DNA of 64,000 nucleotides from Diploscapter coronatus. Lineage: Eukaryota > Nematoda > Chromadorea > Rhabditida > Rhabditidae. Under the pieces are notes generated by a model that was given only the letters and a program-made list of their open reading frames with translations, was not told where the DNA came from and did not search any database. The DNA is taken from positions 5,347,249-5,411,248 of the forward strand of contig OZ038423.1 of the NCBI GenBank assembly GCA_964036155.1, given 5' to 3'. Position numbers and translations under genes: made by a program. This document shows, piece by piece, positions 1 to 12,599 of the stretch. Positions within the stretch are counted from its first letter, which is position 1. Each line of letters starts with the position of its first letter.

Positions 1-93
1 TCATCTGAATAATGACATTTTATAAATATCAGAATACCAGAAGTCTAACTAAACCATCCAAATTTAGATTCACACATAGCAACGACTTCGAAA

Positions 94-133
94 ATGACTG
101 CCTCACCAGGGCCACAATCAGTCAAATCTCAAG
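94..133 (+). CDS. daf-3: Alternative first coding exon of the co-SMAD gene (short N-terminus)
   Basis: An ATG at 94 opens 13 codons (MTASPGPQSVKSQ) followed by a GT donor at 134 in phase 1. The co-SMAD exon starting at 2225 needs a phase-1 donor, so this exon would splice to it in frame and replace the 77-residue N-terminus encoded at 1898-2129. Seen: the ATG, the donor and the phase match. Inferred: use as an alternative promoter or start. No transcript evidence is available, and the exon is short enough for chance to remain possible. Confidence 0.45.
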
Positions 134-1099
134 GTTTGTCCTCCCCCATTAATTACTATTTTCTCTAAAATTCGTGAAGTTTCTGAATTCTTGTGAATAT
201 TTTATCTGCGAGTTCAAAGAGTCCACATTGCGGAGTGCACATGAAAAAGAACTCGCTAGAATAGGAAATTATGCCCTTTTTGTGTGCGAAATCTCATTTC
301 GTGCAAACTTTTTAATAATTTCATTTCTGTTGGCTAGGCTTGCTCAAAATGAATGCTATTTGCAACCTTTAAGCTGCTACTTTCATCCTGTTCCTATTGC
401 TTGTTTGTCTGTTCTACCTTCTGCCTTCGGGTGCTGCTTCGTAGTTGTAGCCGCCTCGTCGACATCTGATAAGCGCCTTATTTGTCTGGCAATTCCTTAT
501 CAAAGCCGAATTGAAAAGCTCAAAAATCTTCGTTTTCTCTAGAATAATTACAAATTCTTTATTCTCTTTCATGTGATTTTCCGTCGAAACGTCGAAAACG
601 TCACGAATATTGCTGGTGGCATTTTCATTAATGCATTCTGTTTTGTATTTGATTCCCTTTCAATCTGTGGGCAATTTCACGAGACACGGCTAATCTACTT
701 CGAATTGTCTTATTCTTCGTTCGTATCTGTCGCTGCTCTTTGCGCCCATTTCACCATTAATTCGCTGCTTCTCAAATCGCCTCGCGTATCGTTTTATCCG
801 CCTAAATCTCATCGTTTCCATAGGCAACTCTTCATTTGAATGCTCATCAAAATGCGGATCCTTTTTCTTCGATAAAGCATCCTTTTTGCCTATTTGTGAC
901 TGTATATATTCAGCGCTGAGTTTTTCTCGTATTTGCCTCGGATTATTATCTGATTATCGTTATCCTTTTCATCTGAAACAACATTGTCGCATTCGCGAAT
1001 TAGAGTTTCTTGCATAGTAACAACTCTTCCTGTGTGCTTCTTTCACTCTACTCAACTCCCGATCCTCTAGTCAATCTCTAAAAATTAGACCTCTAAAAA
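134..1099. other. Intron or upstream region without recognisable genes
   Basis: AT-rich sequence between two candidate first exons of the co-SMAD gene. Open frames here (for example 174-542 and 573-839) are low-complexity, lack splice logic and resemble no family I know. I see no RNA gene. Confidence 0.5.
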
Positions 1100-1151
1100 A
1101 TGGCTCGGAAACTTATCAAACGCTTCCGAAATCTCTTGAGGAGGATTTTCT
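1100..1151 (+). CDS. daf-3: Alternative first coding exon of the co-SMAD gene (basic N-terminus)
   Basis: The ATG at 1100 opens 17 codons (MARKLIKRFRNLLRRIF), then a good GTGAGT donor at 1152 in phase 1, again matching the exon at 2225. The peptide is strongly basic and amphipathic and would give a very different N-terminus from the other two starts. Seen: the frame, the consensus donor and the phase. Inferred: alternative first exon of the same gene. No function is assigned to the basic peptide. Confidence 0.5.
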
Positions 1152-1897
1152 GTGAGTCAACTAGAAACTGCATGAAAAATGAATTGAAAAAACAATTTTG
1201 ATATGTTGTTTACAGTAACCTCATATTATTGAGGAGAATGTATAGAAATTAGTTGGAGGACAAAGTTTCGGATTAGCGACAATGAATCACTCATCTATTC
1301 AAAGCCTTCGGGTTCTATTTATCTGCTAAAGATTTTGTAGTTGAATAAAATTCAATTCTTCGGAAAATGCAATGCAAAGTTTCATTTGACACTTTATACT
1401 TTGATTATTGTAAATGGCTGAAAATGGGCGGAAATATATGTTAGCTTCATTTTCAGTTTCAAAAGATAAGCATTAGGCAAACGATGGCTGCTAATTTGCA
1501 GATTTCTGCGCGTTCAATCTCCAGTCCAGCTTTCTATTTCTCCGACTGTCTTCATCATTACCTTTCCTAATCTATCTCTTCCTTCCTTCAAGCATGCATT
1601 TATACATTTTCAACCACAACCAGAATGAAGCCTCAATGTATTTTTCGAATTTCTACATTATCACTCCATTTTCGTTCTTTTTCTCTCATTTTCCGTCCCT
1701 ATTTCCTCGTTCGTCGTTTGGCTTTTTCTTTCTATTAGACACAGAAATTTTTGCACTCTCTGTTCTCTGCTTATTCTTGCTTCTCTGCGTCCATTGACCT
1801 AGAAAAGTGCTCCTCGAGCAAAAGTCCTTTTCCTGGTTGTTTTTTCTTTCGCGGTCTTCGCTTTTTTCCTCTCGAATAATTGCTTACAATTAGAGCC

Positions 1898-4800
1898 ATG
1901 GACCCTTCGGAGATAAATCAACTGCTTCTGCAAAACTATTACTACCAAATGTTGGCTAGTCAGAACATCCCAATTGTGACCGCATCCCTTACCGCACAGG
2001 GGCACCCCCACTCGTCGGTCCCTGTCATGACAAGTGTCGAACCCATTCAAGATCCTAACGAGATTCAGGCTCGGGTTCGAGCTCAAAGTGTTGCACAAAC
2101 TCAGCCACCTCAAGCTCAAGAACAAACGGGTTGGAGTTAAACTAGAAAAAAATACCCAGAAGCTTCACTTAACAGAAGAAAAACTGAAATTACTTTTTTC
2201 CCTCTAAAATTGTTGAACTTTCAGCTTCAAGTGGCGACCAGTCACAAGCTCAGCCCACCTCGTCGTCCTATCTTCGTCCATCGAAAATCCAACAGCAGCA
2301 GCAGCAGTCGAAGAGACAGAAAGATGATCCTCCGATCAATCCCCCTCAGCCTGGCGCGGTTCCAGCCAAAGTCACTGCCAACGATCCCTGTACTTCCATT
2401 GTCCAATTTCTCATGGGCTTCAATAAGGTAATAAAAATTTTCAAGATTTTTTTTTTAATATATGACTCAAAAATTCATTAAATTTCACCGAATTTTATTT
2501 CATCGCTAGTTTCTAATTTCCTCAATCTGCATAGTATTCTGCGATTTTTCATGTTTTTTTTTTGTAGTAAAATTAATCTGTTATTAGGCAGCTTGATCTT
2601 CCAGAAAAGACTGAAGATAATTGTTATTTTGTTGGAGGATAATTTCCTGTTTGCTTCAGAAATGTTAGCGGCGCTTTACGTGTTTCCATTGCAGCAGGAT
2701 TATGCATATTCATATTCAGATATTCATTAGCGAAAGTATATCTTTCATCCCTAAATCTCCACACAAAGCGAAGGCTCAGCGGCTATATCTTCCTGTTGTC
2801 GTCATTCATTTTCTAGTTGCACCCTCCCTTCCTTCCTTTCTTTTTTCTAATGCGATTTCTTTTGATTTGCGATTTACATTTTCGTAGCAATTCTGAAAAA
2901 AATGCTATATTAAAAAGCGATAGGATATTTCTAACACACAAGCTGAATATCACTGTAAAATCTGTTTACGCGGCGAAAAATACCTTTATCCTTCATTTGT
3001 CATCAAAACAAGTTTTTACTCACGCTAAACTCTAAGGATAACGAGCAATTAGTTAGTCAAATTAAAATAATTAGAAAATGTTCATAGTTTTCCCAGAAGA
3101 ATGCATATTTTATAATCTGATGCTCACACATGTAATTCCTTTTCAAAATATCCTAATTTGAATAATTCGAATTCAGTTAATTTTTAGCCGAGAACACAAA
3201 TCCTTCAATGTTCAGCATCACTTTTCACAACCATCCTACGCATTATGCAAATATATAATTTTTTCGACAAGGTACAGAAAAATGGAAGATATCAAATTGC
3301 CTCTTGAAAACAAGGAAACTACCTACTTCCCATTCAAGGCTTCTTGTTAATTCAGCGTCCATTTCGTACACGTGCAATATCCGTCTTCCATTTTTCCCAC
3401 TTCTTCCTTCCTATTCTCTTCCAAAAATTGCCTTCCTTTCGAGCAGTTGTCCATTGTTTCCCGTCCAAAGGGGATGTTTTGTGAAAGTTGGAGTCGGATT
3501 CGAAAGCAGTCAAAGCAGTAGGCAAATTCGCAACTTGTTCGGAGAAAAAGGTCTGCCTTTCCTGAAAAGGAGTGCCAAACAGCTGCTCTCTGCAGAGGCT
3601 GAATAATGCAGCACATTCACGCGTTCATTCCACAAGTGAGGTTCGACCAGCGCGTGGTAGAACTTAGGTGAAGAAAACAGACGCCAAGCTGAATTTGGAT
3701 AGAATAAGTAAAAGTAGAAGATGTTTCAAACCAAAACCAAAATGATGACAAACGTCAAGCGAAAAAAAATTGTAGTGACAATGATGGAGTTATAGCAAAA
3801 TAAGCTTGGACGCGTACAATTCACAAATTAAAACAGTGCGTATTTTCCTGATGTTGTTGAACCGAGAAAGGATTTGCAAATCATCCAAATGCGATTATGC
3901 AGAACGCATTTCCTGAAAATAGATGGTTTTGAGAAAAAAAAATTTAAGTGGCTAGCCGAATAAAATTAAAAACGAATCTATACAAAGATATCACCTTTCA
4001 GATGAAAGACGTCGAATTTGCTCGGAAGGCCTGTGAATCGCTGATCAAGAAGATGAAGGACAAAAGGGATGAATTGGAAGTACTGATCCAAGCAATCGCT
4101 AGCCAAGGAACCAATGCTAAGAAATGTGTTACGGTGCAGAGAACTCTCGATGGAAGACTGCAGGTCAATATCACTTCGGATGTCGTGAACCCAAAGCCAT
4201 GGATTTTTCAGGTTGCTGGACGAAAAGGTTTTCCTCACGTGGTTTATTCTCGCTTGTGGCGCTGGGCAGATCTGCAGAAGAACGAGCTACGTCACTATGA
4301 CTGGTGCCCTTATGGATTCGATCGCAAAACTGATCAGGTTTGTGAATTAACTATTTTTAATTCTAAATTCTACCATTTCGAATAATTTTTGCGAACTTAT
4401 GTTATTTTTGAATCAGTTTATATAAATTAAACCATCTAATCGTGACAACGCTTTTTCATTTCAGGTCTGCGTGAATCCATATCACTACGAGAGAGTCGAG
4501 CCTTCTGAAATGCAGAAAGACGCCCATGAAGAAGTGTCAGAAGAGAGGTATCGTTGATTGGAGATAAAGTCGATATTTATCAGCAGTTAAAGTCAAATTT
4601 GGAGGAGCGAAATAGAGAGTTGCGTAGAAGAGGAACGAAAGACGAATAGCGTGTAGTTTTGAATATCGACGCGTTCTCTCCCAATCAATAGCAGCCAAAT
4701 CACTTTTCATACATCGCGATTGTGCAAACCTCTTAAACTATGTGACTACTGTTAGGCGGAAAGACCATTGCATTGAATATACTTGACAACGGATCAATTT

Positions 4801-7800
4801 TCATGATTTCAGTATGCGAGCTGCTCCCTCGATGCCAATTGTTCACCCAATGTCCAAGCCCATGCATCAAACTGGCTACAATATCCCATCGCATATGCGA
4901 GGCCTGCCTTCGCTCCAAGGCTTCGCTGCTGGAAATTCACCATTTTTCCCCCAAATGCAACACCCAACTTCGACAGCAGCAACCCATGTTCAACCTCAAC
5001 AGATGACATCCATAAGTTGGGCAGGCCAACCCAAACACCCCACAATCGAGTCCTTTCGTAACCCAGCCGCCGCCATTCATCAGAAGAGCTCCAAGTCACT
5101 ACCTCCACTCGCAACTGTTGCTAGCACCCATCAGGCTAAGCCATCCCTATCTTCTCCCTATCAGCTACCATTCTCTCCATCAACCGGTCTTAGCAAACTC
5201 AGCTTCAACCCAGACACCCCCGCTCAGGAGATGATGGAGCAGGTAAAAATTTCTCGAAAATCCTTCGCCAATAAATGTAGTTTCAGTCACCTGCACAAGC
5301 CTTCGTGGTCTCACCCGACAACAGAATGGTCATCTCTCCTCCAGCTGATAAGTCAACTGTCCCTACTTCCGGCATCAGATCGGAGCCTATTTCTCAATTC
5401 GCATTTGCCGATCCAACGCAACAAGAGCCAGAGGGTGAAGCTATGAAAGAGGACCAAGGAGTGCAACATATGACTCCAGAAATGGCTGCACGATATGCCT
5501 ACATCACCGAGCACATTCGAGCATACAACCAAGTGAGAATGAAGCGCACGCAGTTCACCCCCGAATTCGATCTGTGCACGCCTAGCGTGTCTTCTGAAGA
5601 CGAAGATCCGACTCCAGATCAGCGAACTGGCAGATCTGCAATTGACCGATTGCGTGACCCATTTCTGGAAAGCAGTGCTCCATCAGGCAAGGAAGCTGAA
5701 ATTCCTCGAAAGGAGCCACCAGTCATCCAGCTCTCCGACGACGATGAAGACATGGACACCTCTGACTACATTATGAAAACCTTCAAGCGCCCTTTCAATC
5801 CGTTTTTCGACATCTCTCCAACAGCCGTAGCCAAAGGCGATGAAAAGAAAGAAGATCGAATCGGCAAGGACGGACGATACAAGGACACAGCTGTGTTTGA
5901 AGAGAATGAGCCAGTCGACTCTGCAGATGTGGAGCAGATGCCAGATCATGACGTCGTCATGCCAGAAGACGACGAGCCAGCTTCGAGAGGAGAGCAATTC
6001 AACGTCGACATCAACGACGCACTGATGAAGGAGCTCTGGCCAATCGAGAAGGTGATGTGGTCAACGAAAAAGCTGAAAGAGGTCGAGCAACCACACAAGG
6101 ACCCTGACGTCGAAGAAGAAGCTGCGAGGAGGCGATATTCGGACAAGGATTTGCCATCGACCAGCAAGGAACCTCAATACGAGAATCCCGTTGAGCTGAT
6201 CGATCTGGCCGAAGATGAGCCAGAAGACAATGAGGAGAGGTACCCCTGCATCGTCAATGAAGACACCAACGAAATCACTCCACAGATCCACAAGAATAAG
6301 CTCGCCGCCAAGGTAATTTGGAAATAATACGAACAAAAACTGTTCGTAGAGATTCGGCGTTTTTGTATTTCAATATTCTCAATTTTATTGAAACTCAAAA
6401 TTATTTTCTGCTGCCGATAAAACACTTCGAAGAAATGTCAAAACTATTGTAAGAGAATACAAATGGACGATATTTGCCATCAAAGATCATTTCTTTTCAA
6501 AATCAAAACTACATTGTCATTTTTAAATATTGACACAATTTGTTTAGCACTTCACTATCGAAGAAGCAAAGAGGCGTTTCCGAGAACTCGCAGCTATCAA
6601 GTCTTCTCCAGCTTTGGTCGAATCTGAGGAGTACAGACAGTTCAAAGAGCAGAAGAAACTCGGAACGGTTGATAGGGAGGATGTAGAAGAACAAAGTTCG
6701 GACAAAAATCGTGAGTCTTACTGACTTTGAAATAGAACAAAACAGAAAATAGAAAATGAATTCGAAAAATCAAGTTTGCAACGTACTTTTGTTTCAGACG
6801 GCGTGACTATCTGTAAGCAGGATTCAGAAGAACCTGAGGATATTGACAATTTCATTTTTAATCCATCAACTCCACTCTGCCAAAATGCGTTCTTCACTCT
6901 ACTGGCCGGAATGGAAGACGTATTGAAGGATAGAGCCGATCAGTCGTTCTCATCGAGCTCTGATCAGGATAAAAACAAGAATGGTGACCAAGCTGAAAGC
7001 TCTGATAAGTCAGAGGTAATATTTTTCCTCCTTTAAAATTAACATGTGAATTGAGTAGCTAAAACATTTCGCAAATTTATTGAGAGAAAGGAATGACACA
7101 AATGTTTTAGAAGATTCCACAGCAAATGGAGGAACAGACTAACGATGATGTAGAACAACCATCAGAACCTGCAAAGAAGAAGAAGCTTTTTAATAAATGG
7201 CAGCAGGAGTTGTTGGACAGTCCACATGCCAAGAGTATCATCGAATTCGCTAAGAATCTCAAGAGAAAAGATGAACTCAAGAAAGCTGAGGAAGAGGGAA
7301 AACTTACGGAGGTATTTTATCTCATGAAAACACACCCCTCCTCAATAATTAAATTTCAGGAAGAGAAAGAGGAACTCGAAAAGGTGTCGAACACGATCGA
7401 TGCCATTGCGAAGACAAAGTCATTCATCAAGAATGTAAGAACCTTATGACAATGGGCTTTTCCAATCATATTCTTTAGGCAGTTCCTCTTGTGAAGAAGG
7501 CAGTTGCAAATCGGGAGAAGAACCATCTGCTGGCGCGGAAGAAAATTCCCATTGTCCTTCAGAGTTTCATGCCTTGTATGGAGAGGGAATGCATTTGTGG
7601 AAATCACCTCAGGTTTGTTCGAGCATTTCTCTATCTGATGGGTTGTTGGAGGTGTATATTTCGAAATATCTGATTAATTATAAAAAAAAAACACGTGATT
7701 TTGCAAAATATGGAAATATACAAAAAAAAAAAAATATCATGTAGAAATTTCAGAGATCTACATCCTTCTTTGCTTGAAGACAACTCTGAAGAAACTGAGA

Positions 7801-9121
7801 AGCCGGAAAATGAAGCAGAGAATGACGAAGACCCAGAAGTGATGATGGACCTGAAGGAGAACGATAACGATGTAATTTTGAAAACTTTATCAGAAAAAAG
7901 TATAAAAAATATCAGTTAATTTCAGGAGAATCGACACGTAACTCAGAATACTTTTTACAATTTGCGTCGGATCTTCACTCCAGAATTTCACGTGAAACAG
8001 ACGGATCCTGAGTATTACACGGCGGGTGGTGCACTGGAAAACGGATATTCGTTTAGTGGAATCGGTAAGACTAAGTTTCAAAGGGTATGAAACGAATTTT
8101 ATCTTCAGCAAATCTGGTTGAAGTTTCAAATGGAAAGTTGTTCGTGAACGACTATGAACCTCCATCGGCGAAAGGTAGATTTCTGATGGTGGAAGGGGTT
8201 ACTTTGAGTTTCAGATGATGGGTATTGGGCAGAGCTGGTCTATTATGAATATGATAAGAATGCTCACATTCACAGGATCAAATCACCTGACTTCTTCCTG
8301 GATGGACATTTTGTGATCAGTGATTGGCGAGTTGGCCTGTCAACAATTCCACACCCAAGCCCCGATCCTCTTGTTGATAGATGCAGGTACTTCAGCCCTT
8401 TAGTCTTATTATTTCTAAAATTTAACAACTTAGATACTGGCTTGGAGACGGAATTCGACTTTCGCAAAAGGCCAACAACGACGTGTGGATTCAGAACTAT
8501 TCGCCGGGAGAAATCTACGTTCAGTCGGCTTATTTGGACAGAGAATCTATGAGGGAATACGGCGATGTTGTTCACATCATATGCTCTGGTGCCAAGATTC
8601 AGGTAAATATTTGTTGCAATAACTTTCAACTCAGCCGCTTCCAGATCTACGATCACGATCAAGCTGTGTCCACCATCTCGAACCACATGTCTCAAGTCCA
8701 CATGGCGAAAAACTACATGAATGGTGGCACAGGGCCGATCGATGAAGTCTACGAATCTTGTGACAAAAATCACCTAGAGAAAGTAAATTAAAAAGAAAAG
8801 TCTAGTCGTTCAAATGAAAGTATTGCAGGAATCTCTGAAAGGCTGTGAGGAACTTCGTCTGTTTGCCACAATTAAAATCTCGCTGCTCGTCGGCTGGGGC
8901 CCTGGTTTCAAACGAGCTAATATTACCCAATGTCCTATGTGGATGACAGTCAAAATCTCTAAGTGAGCAAAATATCTCTAGAAATAAGAAACAGTCAAAT
9001 TACAAATTTTAGAGCGTTCACTGAAATCGATCGCCGACAGCGAGAAATCGGCAACATGGATGCATATTTCAAGAAGAGCGGCAGTTCTGGAGGGAAGGGA
9101 GTTGACATTACCAACAGCTAA
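1898..9121 (+). CDS. daf-3: Co-SMAD transcription factor, DAF-3-like, 20 exons, 1365 aa
   Basis: Exons: 1898-2129, 2225-2427, 4002-4163, 4212-4337, 4465-4547, 4813-5242, 5287-6312, 6548-6710, 6798-7015, 7111-7311, 7360-7434, 7479-7612, 7754-7871, 7926-8064, 8109-8174, 8215-8386, 8434-8602, 8645-8782, 8829-8962, 9013-9121. All phases agree. MH1 (about residues 125-258) carries the DNA-binding hairpin [17 protein letters not shown] and the zinc ligands Cys, Cys, Cys, His (KCVT, DWC, QVC, PYH). MH2 (about 1060-1350) has [16 protein letters not shown] and GWGPGF. The C-terminus lacks the SSXS of receptor-regulated SMADs, as in co-SMADs. From recall, the DGIRLS..VWIQN segment resembles DAF-3 more than SMA-4. 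In C. elegans DAF-3 acts in the nucleus downstream of the DAF-7 TGF-beta dauer pathway. The linker (about 800 residues) is acidic and far longer than usual; human SMAD4 is 552 residues in all. Confidence 0.85.
2428..4001 (+). other. daf-3: Large intron of the co-SMAD gene
   Basis: A 1574-bp intron separating the start of MH1 (ending ..QFLMGFNK) from the rest of MH1. It is AT-rich, with no second gene, RNA gene or repeat I can support. Open frames inside it are noise. Confidence 0.7.
4164..4211 (+). other. daf-3: 48-bp in-frame intron inside the MH1 DNA-binding hairpin
   Basis: GTCAAT...TTTTTCAG is 48 bp, a multiple of three with no stop. Removing it restores the conserved [14 protein letters not shown] hairpin exactly, so it is read as an intron. 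If retained, it would add 16 residues within the DNA-contacting hairpin without shifting the frame. Confidence 0.85.
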
Positions 9122-11206
9122 GCAATTGATATCCATGAATACAACGGTGATAGCTCACCTGATCAGAGGATCAGCAGTCTACATATCAGCTTGCTTTCAT
9201 ACTTATCCGATTGTGATTTTTCATCCATATTTTATAACAGTAGCATCTTTTTGTTGTGCGCAATTGTATTCTATCATTTTCTTGTTGCTTCATTTAATTA
9301 TTTGCCATACTTTCATATTCAAAAATAAGTTTATCTGGATGCGGTTTAGATGCCATTTTGCCATTATCTGCCCATGAGAATTCAAAATCAGAACATATTT
9401 ATTCTTTACAATTTCGCTTCCTCGTTTCGGAATTTCTATAGATTGACTATCGAATGATTGCTAGATTATTGTGACACCTATCTTTGTGTTTCGCCAAATA
9501 GGTTTCAGGTCGCCTATTTACCTTCAAAAACATAGGTATAGATGTCCAGTAATTAAATCAACAGAACCACAAATGTTTGATGCGCTTGGAAATGACGTTT
9601 CAATAATTGCATAGCATCAGATCAAGTAATTTCACAGACACAACTCAAGGGCTGGAACTGGTTTGACTCGAATACGAGACTTTGCATACGTCGAATTCAT
9701 TTGGACCATTTTTTACCCTTGATAGCTCTTTCAATCATAATTTTACTCACGCACAAAAATCTCGAATTTCACCAATGAAGATTAATGCATTTGATCTTGA
9801 TCAAAAATCACTCACTATCTGGTCTATGTTATCCGAAACTATCATTTCAAGAACAGTTTTCTTTAGCAGTATTCCAAAGATTCGATGTTCGTTCATTCAT
9901 TTATCATAATCAAATTCATATTTTTCGAACAATAATCGTAGTCACTTTTTAGTCCTCATTTTTATCTCCCTTTTACTTATTCAGATTCGTAGCTTTATAT
10001 TTTCCTTACAAACTTATAAATTCGGTTTTATCTTTGGCGATTCGGTTCACAAAATTTTACAAGTTATTTTTATGAAACTTTATTTGCAAGATCTTGCTTA
10101 AAACACCATAATATTTAACCAAAATATTTGGCGTCTTGCAAATATTGGCTCGTTTGAAAATCTAAATCGGTTTTAGAAGAAAGAAGGTAGAAAACCAAAG
10201 TGATTAGTCGTCTAGTTATCATATCACTAAATTTATTATTTGATACCTACTTTTCATTATTATTGTATATTATCATGATCATGCAAATAAACTCGTGTTG
10301 TGATAAGAAAACTTCAATTATTATGATCAGATGTCAAGATAAAGCGGACAGTAAATAATACGATCTACACGAAACAAAATGGGAACAAATAAAATCAAAG
10401 CAAATATCTCACAATATTTTCTATTCCAGAAATTATATATATATATATTTTTTAAAAAATATTATCAGTAACTAAAATTTTTTTAAATATGCATTTAATT
10501 TGTTTTAGTCAAATTTTCGTTTCATTTTTGAAATGTATAACGTGCAATAAATCTATCAATAAAGTAATTTCAAAAATAAGTTCTTTACGTAGCGAAAATT
10601 CTAAATCGGAATTGCGTATTTCCTCAATTCTCATGTGATTCATAGTTAATCTACAGAAAATTACCGTTCATTTTCTCAGAAATAGGAGCTGCTATACTGC
10701 CTTCAAAATAACACAGGCAAACTGAGTCTGTACAAACTAAAAACTGCTCTTCAACCAATAATTTGATTTAGAAATCTGAAAAATTAATAGCAGAGATTAT
10801 TCAATGAAATTACTGTTCATTGCTTCCAAAATTAAATGTTTACTTCTCTCATTTTTAGAAAATAATAAAAGAAACAAATTTCAGTTGAAATTAGAATCAA
10901 TAAAACTGCAAAGAAATTTTAAGAATACTATTCCAGTTTTTTAAAGAAATTTACAACATTGGTGCATTTCATTGAATCTCAATCAGACTTACTTTTTTAC
11001 AATCCTTCCCATGTGATTCGATTGCATGGCAACGTTAAATTTGTGCAAATTTCACTATTCGCATTTTATTTATCATTTTCACGGCTACATTTCGTCATTT
11101 TATCGCTCATTTGTTTGATCGTTTACAATTTGCATAGCCTATTCTAGATTTTCGTAATCTTCGAGAACATGTGCAATCATAAAGTGTTAACTATTTTGAA
11201 TTTCAG
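9122..11206. other. Intergenic region
   Basis: About 2.1 kb of very AT-rich sequence holding the 3' end of the co-SMAD gene and the upstream region of the next gene. There is a short (TA)n run near 10437-10450. No coding exon, tRNA-like clover or transposon end was recognised. Confidence 0.6.
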
Positions 11207-11300
11207 GTTTTTTGACTGGACAGATTTGGGGAACATTAGAATAAGTAATGATCAGCACTTGTAACTCAGCAATGGTCGCAAACAGCCGAAATCGAAAGAA
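11207..11300 (+). CDS. Alternative first exon A of the Ser/Arg-rich gene
   Basis: TTTCAG at 11201-11206 is followed by a short leader, an ATG at 11248, 17 codons (MISTCNSAMVANSRNRK) and a GTAAGT donor at 11301 in phase 2. Phase 2 is what the exon at 12954 requires, giving ..RKK-SEYVKTL. The acceptor without a nearby upstream exon fits trans-splicing of a leader RNA. Seen: acceptor, ATG, consensus donor and phase. Inferred: alternative promoter. Confidence 0.5.
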
Positions 11301-12599
11301 GTAAGTAAAAGGCTCGAAGAACAGCCTGACTGTGAGTCTGAGGGACCTCTTGAAAACTCATTCTTGGCTTGAATCAGACGAAAATAGTGCATCCAATGCA
11401 TAAAAACGATGTTTATTCCATCCAAAGCGAGATTGATTTCGGCAAAAAGTGACGTGAGAAAGAACTTTATTTAGCGAGCAAATTCTATTGACCAACCTGT
11501 CAAAAATCGCATCTCGTTTCGAAGTTGGTGGCTTTCACGCCAATGAAACTCTTATTGTTTTATGTTTGATTTTTCGAAAGAAGCCTCAAACGAATTAGAC
11601 TTTACCTAAAACTAAGAGAAAATTTATCGCGTTTTCAATGTCTTATTTTTCAGTTAGCATTTTCAATGTAATTTGTCCAGATAAATGCAAGCTTGTTATA
11701 CTGTAGTCCAAAGTAGAAAAACGCTCACTATATTCATTATCTAAATTATTTCCTGTTCGAAATTCCCAAAAATCTCATAAACTGCTTTCTTATTTCAATT
11801 TTCTCTATTTGGAGGTATTCGGCGTTTGGCAAAATTCGTAAAGTTTTGCTTCCCGACATTTTCTTGATAAAATTTGATTATTCACAGCTCATCCTTATCT
11901 TCTAAATTCGCAACATAATTTTAGAGCCATTTTTGTCTCTTATGATTGTTCAAATCAAGAAACTAATCATGGTCTAATTTTATCTATTTTAGGATTTTGG
12001 AACAGACTTTTTGCAATCTTTTTTAATTTATACAATTGCATTCTTGAAGATTATTTATTACCCGATGCCTTCATGAGAATCTAAAAATGCATACCATTTA
12101 ATTATACAAATTGAAAAAGATTTATACGCTGATGGTCACTTTCAATAAATATGAATGCGGCTTAATTTTACGATCCCAACAAATCATATTACAATTTCCA
12201 AAATCCGCAAATAATTTCGAGATTATTCCTCGAATTATGGTAGATTTTTCTCGGAATTATTAAGATCATTTCTATAATTTTCCAAAATCTAAGCCTATTC
12301 CTCACGCGCAGTGTCTTAGAATCGCTTGGATTATCAAAAATAAATAAACTAGACTATTGGAACATAAGCCTAGCTATCATCCTTTAAACGCCAATTTCTT
12401 GCCATAGCCATTTTTTCTTGCCTGAAGAATGTTAAATATCAACCTATTCTCGATTATTTGATCTATCAAATTTGCGAGATCATTGAAGCTAAACAGTTTC
12501 AATCCTGAAAAATGATTCGCAGTCATACTACCACTTCATATGGGTAAAATTCATGGACCAAAAATATTTTGTTTCAATGAGAATATTTTGTCTTTTCAG

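Noticed and set aside
174..839. Open frames of 122 and 88 codons at the left edge
   Set aside because: Random-looking composition with no splice or start support; they lie between alternative first exons of the co-SMAD gene.
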